This document shows, in pieces, positions 48,627 through 60,440 of a stretch of DNA of 64,000 bases. The stretch is from Lycorma delicatula. Its lineage: Eukaryota > Arthropoda > Insecta > Hemiptera > Fulgoridae. A program made the position numbers and the translations under genes. Position 1 is the first letter of the stretch, and each line of letters begins with the position of its first letter. Location of the stretch: the NCBI RefSeq assembly GCF_047948215.1, contig NC_134460.1:150034049-150098048 (forward strand). The letters are read 5' to 3'. Below the pieces are notes generated by a model. It was not told the DNA's origin. It was given only the letters and a program-made list of their open reading frames with translations, and searched no databases.

Positions 48627-49317
48627 ACTTTTAGAAAAGGGGCAAACCATTAGAAACACAAAGATATTGAAGAAACGTTGTCCTGTGTTTTATACGTATG
48701 TAAGGAGCTCTCATGTTATTATTATGTTTTATTTTTAGATGTACGTTAGAAAAATAATGACAAAATATTGTTTGCTTTCTGTACAAAGTAAGATGTTTTG
48801 TTCTAGTTTTCTTATCTGCATTACTTTTAGTCACAGTGATTTCGTTTTTCCTTTAAGTTGTGATCTTTGTTAAATTGAAATCTGTGTTTATTAGCATTTT
48901 TATGCAAACCGAGTTATTAAATGTTGTTTTTCGTTACTTTGCTAAATAATGTAGGCTAGGTTTTGTGAAAAAATCTTTAAACAATCTTAGGTGCGAGCCA
49001 ATTATTTTTAAAAATTGTTTTAGTTTTTACTTATTATCTGTGTTACTTTTAGTGGAAGCTAAATATATATATATATACTTTGTAGAGTAAATGGCAGTAG
49101 TATAAGGTCAGGAAAAACTACGAACCCTTAAAATTCTGTGGGAACCTTGTTAAAAAGTTAAATTTAAAAAATTTTTTTTTTATTCAGTTGACTGTTTCGA
49201 TTCCCGAAGTAATACATTAAATAAAAATATTTTAAAAGATTTCAATCCTTAAACTATATTTGGTAGTATCAAACGTATTTCTCCTTTTTTTCGTTAAAGT
49301 TCTCCTGGCTTTGTGCC
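48627..49317. other. AT-rich stretch, nothing recognised
   Basis: No feature identified. Confidence 0.4.
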
Positions 49318-49754
49318 AAGTCAGCTTTTGACCTGGGTCTCAGAGACAGCCCCGTCTCTGAGAGCCTTGGTGTGCGGGTTTCAATGAGGGGACGGGGACT
49401 CCGGAGGAGAAATCGCGGGAAAAGAAAAGACCTAGACCCGGCCGGCTGGGCTGGTTCGGCGCGTGCGTGCACCCCTTGTGCTGGTCACGCCGGTTAGAGG
49501 CGGAAAGACATAAAGACCGAGACCCAGTTCCTGTCGGGATTGGTAACGGCATAGCCGGGCTTGGCCCCCTTGGCGGGGATTAGAGGCAGGCAAATAAAAG
49601 ATCTGTACCGGGGCGGTTGACCTGTCGTACCGGGTGTTAAACCGGCGGGTGGGAAGACCGCCTTAGAGTCAGAGACACGTCCCTGGGCCGAGTATACTTA
49701 ACTGGATGTCCGGCTCAGGGATGTAGGAAAAAAAAAGAAAAAGTCAGCTTTTGA
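49318..49754 (+). mobile_element. GC-rich retroposed segment with 14-bp TSD
   Basis: Body 49332-49740 (409 bp) lies between perfect copies of AAGTCAGCTTTTGA (49318-49331 and 49741-49754). It ends in an A-rich tail (AAAAAAAAAGAAA). The body is strikingly GC-rich compared with its surroundings, with blocks such as GACCTAGACCCGGCCGGCTG and TAGCCGGGCTTGGCCCCC. It has no long coding frame. It is either the 3' UTR of a 5'-truncated LINE or a retrocopy of a structured RNA. The family is not recognised. Confidence 0.85.
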
Positions 49755-50575
49755 TACTTTCTTTACTTCGTCCATCTTTTAGGTAGATTTTATAAGAAAG
49801 CTACCTATTTTAATGGGTGCCATGACTCGACTTCCCGAAAATTTCGACATATCTTCGCATTCCACATCCCCCAGACCCCAAACCACCGTCAATTCAAAAG
49901 TTTGTATATGGACAAATAACTGTGGACACGATAACTGCCGTAATCTTGCGCCAATCACTTTCAAATCGATACGTAAAATATAACGACCCAAAATCTTGGT
50001 CGAGTTTGTTAATGTGCAAATTCGGACGTGGGGGTGGAAATGGAAGGGCTTTTTCGAAAAAAACAAAATATCGCTATAACTTTCTTAAGTAAAATATCGA
50101 ATTTCTTTAAAGTTTCTACTATTCTTTGGATATGGGCCTAAAACTTATTTCGGTAAAGTTTTTTAATATCACCAATCGTCGGCCCAGGGGATGGAAAAAA
50201 TAGGGTTTTGAAGACAAAAAACGTTGTAACTTCCTTAATAGGCACAGTATCGAATCGTTTTAAAGTGGTCGTTAGTCCTCTAAATATTACCTAAAATCTT
50301 TGTCTGAAACAATTTTTGATATGACCAACCCTTACGGCAAGGGATGATCAAAATTTTGCTGGAATTATAAGAAGATGGCTTATTTTATGCTAAACATTTT
50401 TCACATGCAGCCATTGTCATATCGAGTAAATTTGAAATTTTTCTTAAGTTTAAGGTGGAAATATTTTTTATCCCATACTTAGCATCGTGAAATCTACCTC
50501 GGCACGCCGGAAAGCGTGCTGAAAGGGATTTTTCCCTTCAGTACTGGAATTTACTATGACAAAACTCCTCCTTAT
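49755..50575 (+). repeat. repeat with three diverged tandem units of about 130 bp
   Basis: Three successive blocks share the order ATAACT..CC/TTA, then A/GTATCGAAT, TTTAAAGT, a CTAAAA(T)CTT segment and a GTT/AATTTTTAATAT-like end: about 49925-50045, 50070-50195 and 50225-50345. The downstream CACGCCGGAAAGCGTGC at 50504 is a short hairpin. No coding capacity. I infer a dispersed repeat, but only one copy lies in this window. Confidence 0.45.
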
Positions 50576-51904
50576 GCTTCGTTCTATAGCTGTAACAGTT
50601 TTTTAACCTTGTTTATATTAACTAGAAAAGAATATTACGTTCTGTAGAAGTAATTTGTTTTATATAGGAATAACGTATTAAATAAATAGTAGGAGGTATA
50701 AGTGGACTAGAAACTGTGGCATCCTCTCATATTAATAACGTTTATTGTGCAGCCGGTCACTGTAATGAATAGAATGTATGTAACACTTACATAGATGAAT
50801 TTCATCAAAGATGTAGCACGATGAACAAATCGGCGGGAAATTATTTACGATCTCAGTTTCGCATTTAAACCCGTGAATGTGATTGCTAATATTATTGATA
50901 AAGGAATTCAGTATTCCGGAGCGGTCGAGGTCTTAAATCTGATCTCTGAAAACCGGTTTTGTTGTGGTATCTAGCGTGTGCAATACATTAAACAATCTAT
51001 AAAGTATGTATTTATATTAATATTTTATTTAAATTACTGAACCAGAATTACAGATCTTTGTTATTGTGTATTTTTTTTCGTTTTAACATCCAGTCGTGTT
51101 TGGTAATATTCTATTTTATCTTAAGATGATAAAGTTGCAAACAGACTGTTGAGGAAGTCGGTTCTATAACGAAATAAGTTAAACTGCAATTAAATATTTA
51201 GTCGTTAGATGATGGGTTCCCTGGTTGCAGTAACGGTTACGTAATACTAATCATCATTTTCTTAAAATCTTATTGGTTCGCTGCATTTTTTTACCTTATC
51301 ACTTTTTATACATGTTAGAGGTAATAAAGATACGAAGGACTACCTAGGTAGTCGGGCCGTGTACTTTTTATACATTTCGGGTAATTAATTAATTTTTTTT
51401 TGTTGCGTTCTAACTCTTTTCAAAGTAATCTTCCCGCGCGTTTTGTGTCAGAGTAATCTTATTCAGTGGAGGAAAATAAAAATCAAGACATCTTGTGCGT
51501 GTTCTCCGTCGGCTTCCAACCCCTAATCTAATATTATAACCTGTTGTGAGTAATATTTTCTTAAAATATTATCGGTAGGCTTAATTTTATTCATCCTATC
51601 ATTTTCTTCGATTTTCATATTAATTATTACCTTTTTATTATCGTATTGGTTTATAAGCGCCCGATAAACTATTTAAGTCTGAATTCGTTATTTCAAATGT
51701 TGCGGATTAAATTTAGTTTTTACTTTAATTAATGAAAAAATTTCCAAAAATAATTGTAATTAATGCGCTTTGTCACACTTTCCGCACCAAAATACGCATT
51801 CTACTATCGGAATAAAAAATAACAGACGGAAAATTATAACTAGGTATCTAGGTTATTGATCGCTACAGACGGTCGGTTGGTTTTATAATGTTGCGTATTG
51901 TTTT
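50576..51904. other. AT-rich stretch, nothing recognised
   Basis: No supported feature. Confidence 0.45.
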
Positions 51905-52740
51905 ATTTAAATTGTTACTTTCCCGTGTAGATATCGCTATAGCAGTGCGCAGCTCTAGAAGGGAAAGTATTGTCCGATTTGGACGTATGCGGTTTCCAGC
52001 GGATGTTGATGTTTTGACACCTAAGAAACTCAAAAAAACAGACGGTAATTTTGCTGATGTTAATATTCGGGTGTGTTCGGCGTCGGCCTCTAAATATATT
52101 TCCCGAACTACTGAACCGATTTTGATGAAACTCGTCGGTCTACTTCTATATATGGGTCATTGATGCCGTTAAATTTTCAACTTTAAGGTCAAAAGGGGTG
52201 AGGCTGTAGAGCAAGGATACCGTCAGTATCTCGAGATTTCGCTTAATTAAGGTCGTATTTTTCTTAGGCGGATTTGTTAACGATTAAAAAATAACGATAT
52301 TTGCAAAGAGAAATTTTGCAAAATCGCACCTGTACCGCAAAAAATCTTCTAAACTGCGGCTGCTATGTTGTGTGTTGTCAGGTGGGTTTCGAATTAAGTA
52401 AATTAATATTATTTCATGTGTGAAATTGTAACTCGGTCTGGTCGGGTCAATCTTCATCGCCCGGTCGACTCGGTACCTGGTGCGTTAAGCCTCGCGTCTA
52501 TACCAGTCTGCCGACTATTCAAGCGAAATTTGTTGTATGTAAGTTGTGAAATTACATTAGTTTAGGTGTGCCGACCGTCGCTGCTAGTACCGCCCCACCC
52601 GCGCGAATTAAATACGGCATGTGCGTGCGCTTTATTTACATTCGTTGAAAAATATTATATTTAAATAAAACGATAAACGTTTTAAATTAAGTTGTGTCTG
52701 TAAGCCGTGCGTCAGAAACAACTGTGTAGTCATATTTTAA
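51905..52740 (+). repeat. repeat family Z, copy 5 (full length)
   Basis: Aligns with copy 2 over about 830 bp: CGTGTAGATATCGCTATAGC start, GATGTTGATGTTTTGACACC, CTACTGAACCGATTTTGATG, GGCTGTAGAGCAAGGATACC, the GC-rich core with GGTACCTGGTGCGTTAAGCC, and the GTGCGTCAGAAACAACTGTG end. The B box-like part of the core is mutated here. A 91-codon frame at 51888-52163 spans the left half, but it is not conserved in copy 2, so it is unlikely to be a gene. Confidence 0.85.
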
Positions 52741-54404
52741 TTTTTTCATAGCCGTTGACAAAAAGATTTTCCGAGGCAGTAAATCGGTTGAAATTTCGAC
52801 TATCGTGAATTCATATATTTTTATATTCCATCGATTCTTATCCGAAAATAAAGTTTTCATGCGCATTATTTATCGAAATAAAATATAACGGTAGAAATCT
52901 TAATTCAGAGCTCTGCTTGCCTATAATTTGTGGTAGAAAAAATATTCTATTCAAAATGTTTTTAAATACAATCTTATTAGCTTTTTTCAGTTTATCCCAG
53001 TCTGTCGTTTTCAATAGATTTTCCGAGTTAATTATCGCTATTTTTAAAATTCCTGCGACGCAAGAAGAGGTATATCTATGGAAATAATTTTTTTCAGAGC
53101 TTTGCTATGTTTTTAAATGAAATATTTTCTTAACTGCGCTATTACATTATTTGGTCGTAGACTATTACATTGTTGAAAAGTTTTTAACAAGACTTTAGTT
53201 TATTTTCAGTTAAATAGAAATTTAAAAATTTACGGCTCGAGTTAATTATTTTTTAATTTTTCACTTTATTTAAAAAAAGTGCTTTACTAAAAGAATGCTT
53301 ACGCCAAAATGTTTTTAACTTTATTTTTAATTTACGCACGTGTTCTAACTGAAGTAGCGAGTAGGAGTTAGTATTATTTACTCGTTGAAACAGTCAGCAA
53401 CCATAAAAACGGCTACGTAAACATATGTTATCTGCAACTCTTCGCCGATCTGTAACAAAAGTCATTCGCGATTAGTTTATTTAAGAATAGTTTTCCGTTT
53501 ACCATATACATCAAGCAGTTCATTATCAATCACATCTAATATAAATTGTTAAAAAAACATTTTCCAATTTTTTTTATGAACGATGAAAGCTTTATTTGAA
53601 ATTTTCAAATTTCAATTGAATTGTTTTAGTATTAATTTTCAGTTTATCGATCGCTTATAGAATCATTCCAAGTTCGACTCTGTTTAACGTGATATATTTT
53701 TAGAATTTTTATTTTGTACGTAAATAAATTTCATACTAAAATATTTCCTTTCAATAATATGATGAAACTGTTTTTTTAAGAATTTACGTTAAATTATGAA
53801 GATAATGATTATTTGTACTTAAAATTCAACTCTATTTCTTATGCGACCGCATATTGTTTAAATTTGCAACCGTCCGCTAAAAGTTCTTTACGCAAAAAAA
53901 TTAAAAGTTATGTTTATGTACGTTTCGTGTACGAAAGGAAGCGATATAATAATCGTAACTTATATAATGGTATCCTTAAGGTAGACAAGAATTATCGCTA
54001 GTAAATTATTATGAGGGTAGCAGTAGACGCGGTTCGTTTTATTACGAAACAGGTGAAGGGAAACGTTATAAATTCTTGCTGTAAACGCGTGGGCAGGAAC
54101 ATGTTATAAATGTGGCGGGGAAGTAACTGAATTGTCGTCCGTTATTGTCGTTCGCAAATACCATGTGAACGATCGATGCGGTCTGCCGCATTAAATTGCA
54201 CGTATGCATTCTTATAAAATTACGTGTACATACGCATTAATCGATCGATTTCTATTTAAAAATTAAAATAAGCGTAGTTTCGCAGTAATTATTAGGCCCT
54301 TTAAAAATTAACTGATTTCGGATAATAGATGATACGTTGAACTGTAAGAATATACAGGTTAAGTTAATTAATTATTAACGGCAGACGTTGCTCGTTTCGT
54401 ACTT
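52741..54404. other. AT-rich stretch, nothing recognised
   Basis: No supported feature. Confidence 0.45.
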
Positions 54405-54616
54405 TCTTTCGTTTTCCTGTTTAGCCTCCGGTAACTACCGTTTAGATAATTCTTCAGAGGATGAATGAGGATGATATGTATGAGTGTAAATGAAGTGTAA
54501 TCTTGTACATTCTCAGTTAAACCGTTCCTGAGATGTGCGGTTAATTGAAACCCAACCACCAAAGAACACCGGTATCCACGATCTAGTATTCAAATCCTGT
54601 AAAAATAACTGGCTTA
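54405..54616 (-). mobile_element. 5'-truncated tRNA-derived SINE
   Basis: Minus-strand copy from the tail (TTTTCCTGTTTAGCCTCCGG) through the body to AAAATAACTGGCTT. The tRNA-like head is missing. It is very close to the copy at 12.4 kb. No TSD could be recognised. Confidence 0.88.
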
Positions 54617-55667
54617 AAAGCAAATAATCTTAATAGTATTTGCTGGTACAAACTTAAACTGTCGGGACTTTTAAGTTTGACGGTTTTAATTAAGAAGAAA
54701 TTAAAAATTTTAATTTGAGGTGTGTGTTCGCTATTTCATTGTTAAAAATTCTTATATCTTATTCTTAATGTGCATAAATTACAAATATTTTCTCATTTTC
54801 CAATTTACAAAAACTGTAATAAATAAGTTCATTAGAAAAGGTGAAAGGGAAGAAGGGGGAGAGTTCACATAACTCTCGCCATTTCATCTCTTTCGACGAT
54901 TTAATCTCGTAGTTCAGAACGCGTCTCGCATTGACATAACTAACAAGAATGCAACAAGTTGCAAACCGAAAATGCAACTCTTTTGGTGACAATTAATAGA
55001 CTCAAATATTAACAAGTATTACCAATACGTAATAATAAGATCGTTTTCCAGAGACGCTGGACGTCACTGACGTGTAGTACATTTAGTATATTGCCTCTTT
55101 TTTTTTCTAAATTTGTCACACTTTATTAAGACGGAGTTAATATTTACTAAATATTATGTACAGGGACCATCTGTGTGACGGAGGAGACGGTGGCCGACAG
55201 TCGGCGCTGTTCCGAAATACTGCCGCCTTTTAAAATGGAACATTTTTCATTATTTTGACAGGGTAAAACAAGACGCTACTTTATCTCCGTCTTTTGATAA
55301 TTCATCTGTTTGGACGGCATTACAACCAAATGCTATTACACCGACCAAAATACATTACAAATACGTTAACGTTAGTGTTAGTATACGATATTTCATCTAA
55401 ATTTGTCATTAAAATCAGGAAAAGCATTCGGTTGTATTTGCGTCCAAATACAAGAGATTTTGTTAAAGTAGCATCTTGCTTTATTCCGTCAAAAAGATTG
55501 ATAAGTTTAAACTTTCGCTCGCTTTGTGTTGTTACGTGAAATATATACAAATAAATTAATTTCCTTTTTGAATTTTTTGATTTAAAGATTATTAATTTTA
55601 CTTCTCACGGACATCATTTTTGATTAAAAATTGATGGACGAAGATAAGTTTTCTTCCCGTATTTATA
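54617..55667. other. AT-rich stretch with small GC-rich patch
   Basis: 55165-55240 is GC-richer (GACGGAGGAGACGGTGGCCG) and of unknown origin. The rest shows nothing recognisable. Confidence 0.4.
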
Positions 55668-57660
55668 CTGTAAAATTTCCCAATATCGGACACGGCTCGG
55701 GAACAACAATGTCCGATAATTAGAGGGGTCCGCTATTCAGAAAAATGCGAATACAGTATTATGTTCCGTTATTGTATAGAAAAAAAAATACTTTGAATAG
55801 AACGATAGTATTGCTTATTTATTTAATGTAAAAAAAAAAAAAATAGTTGCTAATTAAAATGACAAAAATTCAATTTTTTTTTTTACTAAAATGGAATAAA
55901 AAGCAATGTACGCTACAAAAATATTAATCAAAAACTGCAGTATACAAGAATATTAAAACACATGTAAAAAAAATAATGTAAAAATAAAAAAAAACAAATA
56001 CGTATACGTACAATTTATTTCTATGTAGATGGTTTAAAATAGCTGTCTGTTTTAGTTTGAACTGGTACGTATTTTTTTCAGCAAGTGACTGCGCTTCCGA
56101 TATTAAAACAACGCCTTCTGGTAATCGTTTTTGAAAGAAATATCGCTTTAATATTCTAACATCTTCTGTCGCATCCTTACTCGTGATTGTAGAAACGGGT
56201 TCATCGTCATTATCATATGAGTACTTAAAACTGCATCCAACACATTAATGCTTTTAGAAAGTACATCGGCATCCGTAACTTTATTCGCTGTTGAAACTAA
56301 GTACCGTAACACCTTTTTTTCTGAACTGAATTTTGAAGTCCTGAATGATGCCCTGATGAAGCGGTTGACATACTGCAGTAGTATTTAGGGAAGGAAATAT
56401 CAATTTCGTATTTTGTAAGCTAATCTTAGGGTGGAATTTTGCATTGTCCAAAAATAGTATGACTTTCCTATTTTGCCTTCCCTAGTCATCCAAGATTTTT
56501 TATTTTTCTCCCTAGTCATCCAAGATTTTTTATTCGAATACCGTTCAATTTCTTATGAATTTATGTTTACGCCCTTAAAACATCGCGGCTTTGCAGATTT
56601 GCCGATTATTAATGGTTTTTCAAATTCACCTTACATATTCATAGCTGACATAACAGTCGGTCTTTCTTTTGATTTTTCCCTCTTCCCATTTTTCTTCTTT
56701 CAACATCTTTTACCGGGCAAAGACCGGAAAAAGACCGCTCTCATCACGAAAAAAAATTTTTCTATCATCGCCCGCGTATTTCATTTAACTTTTTCTTCCA
56801 CTCAGACACCAAATTCTCATCTACAGTCGCAGACATTTCATCGGAAACGTTTTTAAATGAAACGTTACGTCTAATTCGGAGTTTATCTAACCGACCTCCA
56901 GATGCTTTAAACTCACGGTAACCGAGTTCTTTAGCAATTTCTAGGGCTTTCTCAAGTATTAAAGATCTAGAGACCGGAATGTTATTAGCACGAACTCTAC
57001 AAAACCACTCCTAAGTCAATTGTCTACCGCTACGCTTGGCGTTTTAGGAATTGCCCGATGGCTTAACCGATTGTCGTTTTCAGTTCACGTGTTTAGGATA
57101 TCAATTTGATTTTTAAGATGTAGCTTATCCAAGTTTTCCCGACATCAAAACGTTTTCCCGGTATTGAGTTTTTTTTCGTAGACGTTTACGACTGCTACTT
57201 TTTCTTTTAACTTCAAGCGTTTACAATTTTGATACGATTTAAGTTGCGGTAACGGAGGTTGTAACAATTTTTATAAAATAAACAAAATTGAATGTACAGT
57301 AAACGTACGTATGGAACATTTAGTACCATAAAAATACAGTATTATACCTTACAAATGTTCAATTTACAGTATACATTCTTACGGTAACTGATGATGAATC
57401 ACGTTAGATGATGATGAAATCATAACTACAGCGTCTAGGCGAGAAGGGATGCAATTCACAACAGATAAATTAGTCACCAAGTATAAAGAAGACAAGAAAA
57501 ATTACAAATTTGATTCCTGCTGTCTGTTTTTCAGAACCGATTTAACAATTTGAAAAATATTTTTACCATTAACACCGACAAAACTGCCTTGAAAACTAAA
57601 GGTGTCCGGTATTACGAGGACTCCGTTTTTGGGAAGTATCCGTTAAGCGAAGTTTCACTG
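55668..57660 (-). mobile_element. Tigger/pogo-type DNA transposon, degraded
   Basis: 1993 bp flanked by TA (55666-55667 and 57661-57662). The right end reads inward CAGTGAAACTTCGCTTAACG and then TACCGGACACC; the left reads CTGTAAAATTTCCCAATATC and then GGACAC..TCGGGA..TGTCCGATAATTAGAG. These resemble Tigger-type ends with the repeated (T)GTCCG motif. The enclosed transposase is on the minus strand. Confidence 0.8.
56060..57250 (-). pseudogene. pogo/Tigger (CENP-B-like) transposase pseudogene
   Basis: From the N-terminus: EKALEIAKELGYREFKASGG (about 56920), the CENP-B-type helix-turn-helix region, followed by VDENLVSEWKKKL (56800). RDESGLF (about 56740) carries the first catalytic aspartate. 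KVILFLDNAKFHP (about 56450) has the second, and LNTTAVCQPLHQGIIQDFK (about 56350) holds the conserved NTT..QPLDQG block with D changed to H. Numerous stops and frameshifts. A CAAGATTTTTTATTTTTCTCCCTAGTCATC-type local duplication occurs at 56485-56535. Confidence 0.8.
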
Positions 57661-57670
57661 TATATATTTA

Positions 57671-58978
57671 CGAGGGTTATTTTTTTTTTCAAGGTTCGAT
57701 CGGTCACGAAATTAAAACCACAGTAAAAATAAAATTTTTTTTATTTGTAACAAGTACTTATATAGTTACGCTATTTCTCTACATAGTCGCCACTGCGATT
57801 TAGACATTTTTCGTAGCGTGGTACCAAATTTCCAGTACCCTCGTCATAGAACGGAGACGCCTGTGTTTTCAACCATGTTTCTACGCTGGTCTGCAGCTCG
57901 ATCTCTATGCCAAAATGTTGTCCTCCTAGCCAGCAAATTGGTGAAAATCGGATGGAGTCAAGTCCAGGCTGTATGGTGGGTGATCAAACAGTTCCCAACA
58001 AAATCGCTGCAGGAGTTTCTTTGTTACAGCTGCAGTGTGCGGCCGAGCATTGTCATTGAGAAAGACAATGACTGATAACAACATTCCTCTCCGCTTATTC
58101 TGAATTGCCCTTCGTAGACGTTGAAGAGTCACGCAGTATGAGGCTGCAGTGATGGTCGTGCCACGTTGCATGAATTCCACCAAGAAAACTGCATTACGGT
58201 TCCAGAACGCAGTAGCCATACGCTTTCTGTTGGAGAAGGTTCGCTTGAACTTCTTTGGTTTACTGGGAGAATGCGAATGCATCCACTGTTTGGATTGTTA
58301 TTTTGTTTCTTCAGTTTTGAAATGGACCCATGTCTCGCCCCATGTGACAGTTTTGTTCAAAAAATCTTCTCCTGCATTGTGGTAGCGCTGGAGAAGATGA
58401 GAATCTTCTCATTGCTTTGTGATTGTGATCGGCCAGCATCTTGGGAACCCATCTCGCACACAGTTTGCGGTACTTAAGTCTCTCACTCACAACGGTGTAG
58501 AGAGCTAACCTTGAAATTTCAGGAAACGAATCACTCAATACAGAAATTGTGAACCGACGATTTTCTCGAATCGCCTCATCCACTCGCTCAACGAGATCAT
58601 CGGTTGACACTCGCTTCCTTCCCTGACCGCCTGCATCATGATCATCTTCACGTCTTGCTTTAAAGTTCCTGCACCATTGTCGCACTTTGCTGGTACTCAT
58701 TGAAGTTTCACTGTTCACATTACTTATTCGTCGATGAATTTCAGCTGCATTACACCCCTCAGACTGAAGAAATCAAATTACCGCACGGACTTCACACTTG
58801 GTGGGAGATGCTATTGTTGTAGACATGTTTACGTGCTCAGAACTATACGAAGTGACACAGCGTGATTGAAGACTATACTAGAGACGCTGCGCAACACATA
58901 TGCGCAAAGGTTCATCCGATTTTTGCGCGGGTTTTTTATTTCGCGACCGATCGGACCTTGAAAAAAAAATAACCCTAG
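57671..58978 (-). mobile_element. full-length mariner element, inactive
   Basis: 1308 bp flanked by TA (57669-57670 and 58979-58980). The inverted ends are about 48 bp: CGAGGGTTATTTTTTTTTTC on the left, CTAGGGTTATTTTTTTTTCA on the right (inward), then AAGGT-CGATCGGTC-CGAAAT in both. Its left TA is only 6 bp from the right TA of the Tigger-like element. Confidence 0.92.
57771..58826 (-). pseudogene. mariner transposase pseudogene, first catalytic Asp lost
   Basis: Starts at ATG 58826 (MSTTIASPTKCEVRAVI) with a TGA a few codons later. NSETSMSTSKVRQWCRNFKA and GGQGRKRVSTDDLVERVD form the DNA-binding region (58710-58590). LALYTVVSERLKYRKLCARWVPKML is the linker. The first catalytic block reads TVTWGETWVHF (about 58340), where the family has GDETW, so the aspartate is gone. 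The second is VFLNDNARPHTA (about 58060), with N for H, and the third YSLDLTPSDFHQF (about 57960), 34 residues apart. The C-terminus GTGNLVPRYEKCLNRSGDY ends at 57771. A frameshift lies near 58400. Confidence 0.9.
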
Positions 58979-58980
58979 TA

Positions 58981-60440
58981 TTATGAACGTTTTTTTTAAA
59001 TTTTCAATATATTACTTCCTACACATCCTCGTTTTATATATAACCCAGTCGTTCTCTTCCTCTACAATTTTTTTTTACCTTTTTCAGGTCCTATTTTTAT
59101 CAAATTATTTAAATCTGGTAGATTTAATTCACGGCCTAGCACTTATTTCGTCTCTTCATAAAATTCTGCGGCTAATTTTTGCTCATCTCTTATTCGTCTT
59201 AAGACATTTCATATCGAATTTGATCGAACTTTCAAATTCTAATCATCATCATCCTGCAAATTCACATCTAAGGTTTACCTATATTTGTGTTACGCCGTCT
59301 TAAAGCTCTGCGTTCTACATAAATATTTTCAAGAATTACTTTATAATTGTTAGATCTATTCTCGATACTGTTGGTTTTTTTTTGTTGTAAGAAATGCTCT
59401 TCTCAATTGTGCCGATCGGCATTACTTCGTTCTTTTTTTTATTTCGCTGTTTGCGTAACAAAATTCTACAACTTAACGTCATTATGTATTCTTATGTTAT
59501 TATTAATTTCTCATATCTATTATATTTCTTTCACGTCTGTTCTAGTATTGTTATTTTACAGCGTACCAGTATTCTGATTGCATTCGGTCTAAGTCCAACA
59601 TAACGTGATAGACTTGGAGCAGAGGTGTTTAATAAAAAAAAAGCGATAGAAACAAATTCACACGTACACAGAAGTTGACGTATGTGTCGATGCCAAAAAT
59701 TTTAAAGCGATCACGGAATGAATTTTAAATTAATAAAATTTTAAGCAGTCTATTACCAAATAACCTAACACAAAAAGGTCGTAGTACTTTCACGGTTAGA
59801 TGAGACTTCATACTTACGGAGGAATTAAAATTGCTTGGTAACTTGGGTGTGGTTGTGACGTCTGATCGGGAACGGTGTGCGGTTTGTATCTCTTCGACCG
59901 TTGTTAATTACAGTATCAGTAAACAACTGTTATTTATTAAAAGTATATATTTTTTTCTATACGTTCGAGTTTTACTATTCGTAAATTTTTACTCTTCACC
60001 GGTTCTGATGATTCTGTTTTTGTTATGCGCTGGAAACACTATCGGTCCGGTTGTAATTTTTTCCTATATACATTATAACTTCCGTACGATTAAATAAAAA
60101 ATTATGGTGTCATCCTAGACGATTTGAAGATATTTAAAAATTTTTTAATCGTCGATTTGTTTAATATTAATATTAAATTAGTTTCATTCAAATATACGAG
60201 AAAAGTAATTAGAAAGCTTAGAGTAAAAAATTAAATATTTATTTCTTCATTGTAAGTTTCATTCCGTATATTTCTGTCCGTTGCCAGAGATCCTTACTCG
60301 TGCTAGTTAGTAGTCCGTTTACCTCATAACTCGGCTTTCCTTTCTTCTTTTTTTTTTTTTTTTGTTTGAAGACGCTGATTTCTTTGAATGTCTTTTACAC
60401 CACTGCCCAAAATGTAAGATAATGTACCTTAAGTACTGGG
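58981..60440. other. AT-rich stretch, nothing recognised
   Basis: T-rich open frames at 58983-59303, 59347-59577 and 59831-60097 have no identifiable motif. A poly(T) tract lies at 60350-60364. Confidence 0.4.

Noticed and set aside
51888..52163. 91-codon open frame in repeat Z copy 5
   Set aside because: Not open in the matching part of copy 2, so not under coding constraint.
58983..60097. T-rich hydrophobic open frames as membrane proteins
   Set aside because: Composition follows the T-rich DNA, overlapping frames are equally open, and there is no start context or motif.
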